This document shows, piece after piece, positions 59,836-64,000 of a stretch of 64,000 nucleotides of DNA (its first letter is position 1; each line of letters begins with the position of its first letter). The notes under the pieces are model-generated. The model was not told the origin of the DNA. It saw only the letters and a program-made list of their open reading frames with translations, and searched no databases. The position numbers and the translations under genes are program-made. Location: contig JAVJAP010000118.1 in assembly GCA_034770075.1 (NCBI GenBank), positions 62,001 through 126,000 on the forward strand, written 5' to 3'. This DNA is from Aralia elata (lineage: Eukaryota > Streptophyta > Magnoliopsida > Apiales > Araliaceae).

Positions 59836-60414
59836 CACTTCAACACGTCAAATGGCTTCAAGGGAGCAAGGTGGGGCCCACCAGGGCCAGCCGCAGATGG
59901 ATCTGCGGCCAGCCGCAGATACATCTGCGGCCATGATCGGGCCTTAAATCCAACGCGGCTCCTCCAGATCTGTCACTTTCAACTTGTGATCCAAAGAGAT
60001 TCTCTCGATTTTTCTTGTTCGCAAGGGCTTTTTGTCGATTTTTCAACTTTCCTGCAAAAACTGTTCCGGTAGGATTGATCTACACGCTACAGGTAACACT
60101 TTGACCGGTCACTTTTCAATTTCGTCAATGTTTTGCTATACATTTGACTATTTGCATGTTTAGAGATAAAATGTATGCTTTACAATGCTATGTAATGTAC
60201 CATCATATATACATGCTATGCATCAACTATGTGAGTCCTATTTTATGTTCATGAGGCGGTCCCACATATTGTTATTCCTTTTCTGCAATAAAAACGTGCA
60301 TTACATGATGTAATTACACATATGAATGCAATTTAAATCTGTTTGAGGCTTTGGTTGATGGAAAACACGTTTGGCTTATGCCTGGGATGTTCAATTTACA
60401 AACGGAACTCTGCC

Positions 60415-60456
<42 letters not shown>

Positions 60457-60561
60457 GCATCATATTGCATTAATCATATGATGAGGCTAGAAATTTAGAA
60501 TGTTCATTACATAAATTTTAAAAGGAAACTTACCTTCTTTCTCGCCCGTTCTATTCCAGCT
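59836..60561. other. Noncoding stretch upstream of the PMD gene
   Basis: It contains GCCGCAGAT-type palindromes (59882-59934) like those in the LTR, a splice-like CTACAG/GTAACAC at about 60089, and an uninterrupted run of 35 T (60417-60451). It probably holds the promoter and leader of the plus-strand PMD gene; no clear TATA box. Confidence 0.4.
60417..60451 (+). repeat. T35 homopolymer
   Basis: 35 consecutive T residues 111 bp before the PMD start codon. Its length is likely to vary between alleles and assemblies. Confidence 0.95.
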
Positions 60562-62536
60562 ATGGATCGTGATGCGCCCAGTAGCTCCTCCGCCTCTCGG
60601 ACTTCGGGTGTTCGCCGTCGTAGGGCTGCGCCCACTCCTGTTCCTCCTCGGACCCGTCAGGCTCGTCGTTTGACGGAGGCTGTTATTCGTCCTGGTCATC
60701 CGGACGTTGAGGAGGCTGTCCCTCCGGAGGTTGCGGCAGAGGGACCATCCTTCAGCACACCGGCTCCATCTACTCATCAGGCTCCTTCTGGCGCCTCTGT
60801 GCAGATACCCGATCTTTTGGGTCGGGATCTCAGTCGTCACCCTTCAGCATCTCTCGTGGCTAACGAGGTATATTTCAGCTCTATTCTGATTTCACTCTCA
60901 ATTTCTCCATTCTCCTTCTATCCGGATTGACCCCTTGGTGATTGCCCCAGGTACCCGAGTTTACCCAGCCGAGGGGTAACTGGTTCAACATCTACTCCCT
61001 TTACGCGGCCCTGCACAGTGATTATCGGGCGATGGTGGACTCTTGGGGCTTCCGACATTTCTTCACTATCATCCCCCGCCAGTGCCCCTGGGGTTACATG
61101 AGGGCCTTATCCGAGCGATGGTTCCACCAGACGCAGTCTCTTCATCTCCTCGACTGCGAGGTCGTGTTGACCCCATGGGACTGGAGGTACATTACTGGCA
61201 TTGAGTTTACCGGGTCCCCGCGTCCCCTTGGATCTTGATATCACTCCTGTGGAGGTTCGAGCTTTGCTGGGCTTCGCTGCTGAGGACCGGGTCTTTAAGG
61301 CCCGCAGTATCCGATCTGGTGCCTTGGCTGTTGATGCAGTCGGGGGTCTCTATGCGATGCCCATTCCAGCGGATCAGGGTACCCGCGACATTCTACTCCG
61401 CCGCTTGTTCCTGACGATCATGAGGGGTTGTTTCCTAGGGAACAACTCCTCCACCATTCATTTCAGCGTCGTGGGAGCGGTTAGAGACGTGGATCGCATC
61501 AGTGACTATGACTGGGGGTCATTCACCTTTGCCTATTTCCTCCACGGCATGCGCCTACGCTCGGAGGGACAGACTGATGCCTGGCTCGGTTTCTACCACT
61601 TTCTGCTGGTGAGTCCCTTCCTCCTCTCTATTACTGTATTTCTTTTCCTTTCATCCTTCTCTGTATTTGATAGTGACTCATGCCTTGCCTTGTTTCTATT
61701 CACAGTTCTGGGCTTACGAGCGGCTGCCATGTCTGAGGCCTCTCACTACTCTGGGCCCGGACACTTATCCTCGGGGTCGGCGATGGCATCACAGCACTCT
61801 GGAGGAGGTCCCCGTGTCGGGCAGCTTTGCACATTGTCGTATTCAGCTGGAGTTGATCACGGCTGCCGACGTCGTCTGGATTCCCTACCTCTCCGAGCAT
61901 CTGACTGTGGGGTTTGCTGACGGGCATCCTTCCGGCCCGGAGTTCCAGCTTTCCACCCGTCGCCTCACTTTGCAGAGTGTTGGAGGCTGGGTGATGTATC
62001 TGGGAGAGAGCGCGCATTCAGATGCGTCACTGGAGAGATCCGCATCCCGCACTCCCTTTCTTTCACTACTTTCTGGCCGCTGGATTCTCAGCCTTCAGAG
62101 ATCATGCTTGCCGGGGAGGATGGTCGGATGCTTTCCACAGGTCCCACTACGAGTGATGCATTCCGTACATGGTGGGTGCCCCGTACCATCGGTCCTCAGA
62201 CTCGGGCCACTTTCTTCCTTGGAGACATGGTTCCAGGCTCGGTGACGATGACCGATTGGGCTGCCTGTGTTCGGACCCCTACCCACGCTGAGCAGATCGC
62301 CTCATTGACCCGTCAGGTAGATCAGTTTGTCGCTGTTTATTCGGGGGTTGGGCCGGACCCCGGAGGAGGCTTACACCTACGATCCTGACGGTGCAGGTTA
62401 TGATGCAGGCCCGAGTTCATCTGATGCCACAGCGCATCCCTACATTCCTGATATGAACTTTGGTCCTCCGAGCTCGGCGACTCCAGGGGATCAGTTCGAG
62501 GATCCTGCTTTCATAGATGATACTGATTTTATTTAG
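60562..62536 (+). pseudogene. Plant mobile domain (PMD) protein, three exons, frameshifted, antisense in the Tat element
   Basis: Exons 60562-60867, 60951-61608 and 61706-62536 with GT-AG introns of 83 and 97 bp (donors GTATAT, GTGAGT; acceptors CCCCAG, CACAG). The Ser/Arg/Pro-rich N-terminus is probably disordered. The PMD begins near the P-R-G-N-W-F region, with an L-T-P-W-D-W-R-Y-I-T-G-I motif, W-A-Y-E-R-L-P and R-W-H-H...D-V-V-W-I-P-Y, as in aminotransferase-like/PP7-long-form PMD proteins. The acidic C-terminus ends D-D-T-D-F-I at TAG 62536. Single-base shifts occur near 61213, 62008 and 62355, each in a G/C-rich run. PMD proteins occur as host genes (MAIN/MAIL type) and inside MULE and Ty3 elements; this copy is element-borne. 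The molecular function is unknown. Confidence 0.8.
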
Positions 62537-62752
62537 ACCAGGATAGGATAGGGTCTTTTGTATCAGCACCTGCTTAGATTTCTTTTTCATTTATGCACTA
62601 TGTACATGAACTCATTTATTTATTTATGCACAGCTTTCTTTTTCATTTTTATGGGATTCACCTGCTTTATTATTAACGGTATGATGCATGCTTTTTATTT
62701 ATGGGTAGAGGATGACCCCTGTACAGTCTTTTTTTGATACTATTTTTCACAG

Positions 62753-64000
62753 ATGTCGTCCTCAGATGCCGTGGTTCGTTTGGATTCCACTCCTTCCACG
62801 GGGTTGGTTGGCAGCCTCTTCCGCTGGTTGGACAGTCTACTGCCAGCAGACAGGATTATCGCAGATGGTCTTTTGGGACATTCTTGGTCCTTACTGACCT
62901 TTCAGGTGCCAGCGGGCTTTGTGGATGGTCTTCTGAGCTATTGGGCCCCTGCCCGTCAGGTGTGTTTAGGTTAGGGACCGTAGAGCTGACCCCCACCCTT
63001 GAGGAGTATGCTCGCTTTACCGGCCTGCCGTTGGACGGCCCTTGTGCCAGGGTCACAGTTGGTTCCATGCGCCGTCAATTCTTGACTTTCACCGGTTTGC
63101 GGAGGGCTGTCTTATTACCGGTAATCATATCGGACCATATGGTTCCTCTTCGATTCTTGATTGACCGATTTGGCTCACCTGACAGTTTCCGTATTTTCCT
63201 CGGTGATTTTTCCGTGTCCGAGGAGCGTTGGGATGCCTTGAGAGTGGACGTTCTGATGGCCTGTGTCATCTCAATTTTGTATTTGCCTGCAGGACCCGAT
63301 CATTTGGATATGCGGATTGTGGCGGCCGTTCGAGCCCTCCAGGAGGATCATACCATTCTTCCTATGATATTGGCGGATACCTACATGTCAGCCGCATATT
63401 GCCAGTCATTCCGAGGCAGATCCTTCAGAGGGAGCTCGACTTTGCTGTATGTGTGGTTCATGAGTCATCTTAGTCCCATCGGCCACTTCCGCCGCCAAGG
63501 GTTTTGCTTCAGTCACAACATAGCCGCGCAGTTTTCGTTTCGTCCCGTGAGTTGTACTGATGTGGCCTCCTGGACATCATTTTTGTCTATCATTGAGGAC
63601 CCCTTTCATCTATTGGTTTACTCGGGCTATTGCTCCTTCATGCGCTTCTTGACTCATGTGTCTGGCATGGATTTCATTCCCATTGCCGGGTTAAAGGGCG
63701 TGACGACCTATCATCCCCTGGCGGTTATGGGGCAGTTTGATCAGACACAGGATTTACACCCCTTTGCGGGTGCAGCCGCATACCGATTCCTTATATCATC
63801 CTGTACAGAGAGGGATCTATTGCAGGTATACGAGCTTTGGGATCGCAGGATCTTTGCCGAATATAGTGCGAGCTGTCACATCCAGACATTTGCCTACGTA
63901 CAGTGGTTGCGTGGAGATCTGGATTCGGCTAGTTTGAGTCGGACGGGGGCCTTTGATGACTCTGGAGTGATTTTCACAGAAGATACCGCAGACCATTCCA
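62753..64000 (+). CDS. DUF7745-like protein, one frameshift, open at the window edge
   Basis: ATG 62753 follows a T-rich stretch ending CACAG, which could also be a splice acceptor. The first frame runs 73 codons to a TAG at 62972. A TG dinucleotide repeat near 62959-62964 shifts it, and the downstream frame is then free of stops from about 62966 to the last base (over 340 codons). Recognisable parts are T-V-E-L-T-P-T-L-E-E-Y-A near 62980, then a helical block ending I-L-A-D-T-Y and L-L-Y-V-W-F-M-S-H. These match, from memory, the plant DUF7745 family found next to Ty3 polyproteins. No catalytic motif. It follows the PMD gene by about 216 bp on the same strand. Function unknown. Confidence 0.7.

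Larger units (their letters stand above)
58635..64000 (-). mobile_element. Internal 3' region of the Tat element, continuing past the window
   Basis: From the polypurine tract rightward, minus orientation: about 220 bp of leader-like 3' sequence, a minisatellite (58870-59835), about 700 bp noncoding with a T35 run (60417-60451), then two reading frames on the opposite strand (PMD 60562-62536, DUF7745-like 62753-64000). No gag or pol is seen on the minus strand inside the window; they should lie beyond 64000. The base composition is clearly more GC-rich than the rest of the window. Confidence 0.7.

Noticed and set aside
58822..59947. Overlapping ORFs of 62-123 codons with an R-R-R-S repeat in the translation
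   Set aside because: They are read-through of the 35/140-bp minisatellite; a 35-bp subunit shifts frame at each copy and there is no coding signal beyond the array.

Overview
The window is nuclear DNA of a flowering plant, probably a eudicot. It is AT-rich, holds one intron-bearing host gene with a plant-specific family signature (a LAC4-type laccase), and most of the rest is transposable elements of plant type: Tekay and Tat Ty3/gypsy elements, Ty1/copia, and Stowaway, Tourist, hAT and fold-back elements. I saw no tRNA, rRNA, CRISPR or bacterial gene.

Layout. 1-4554: part of a Tekay-like LTR (minus strand) abutting a diverged Tat-type LTR remnant (plus strand). 4555-6515: repeat-like sequence and the first of three copies of a repeat rich in GCGGTTTGG/CCAAACCGC words (R1). 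6480-27919 and 34062-39003: two tandem copies (A and B) of a several-kb segment, each ending in a further copy of that repeat (R2, R3). The copies act as each other's pre-insertion reference. Copy A alone carries a 2.7-kb solo LTR (8139-10837), a hAT-type element (11176-11612) and a complete but coding-defective Tekay element (12853-26526, target duplication AACAA, LTRs about 1% diverged). Copy B alone carries an intact Stowaway (35674-35931). A Ty1/copia element (27920-34061, minus strand, target duplication TGGGT, LTRs about 6% diverged) sits inside R2 at the junction.

39095-44009 is gene-free, with a 375-bp near-perfect palindrome and a Tourist element. 44010-49546 (minus strand) is an intact six-exon laccase gene of 555 codons, with signal peptide, all copper ligands, a probable miR397 site and lignin-type MYB (SMRE/AC) motifs upstream. 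49700-56515 is gene-free, with a second fold-back element.

56516-64000 is the 3' part of a Tat-lineage Ty3 element on the minus strand, running off the right edge. It has a 3' LTR, a polypurine tract and a 3' region with a higher-order minisatellite (35-bp subunits in a 140-bp unit). Two adjacent reading frames lie in antisense orientation: a three-exon plant-mobile-domain (PMD) gene with frameshifts, and a DUF7745-like gene that is open to the window edge. The laccase is the only host gene I can support. The two items most worth following are the intron-bearing antisense gene pair and the copia element's possible self-complementary primer site.
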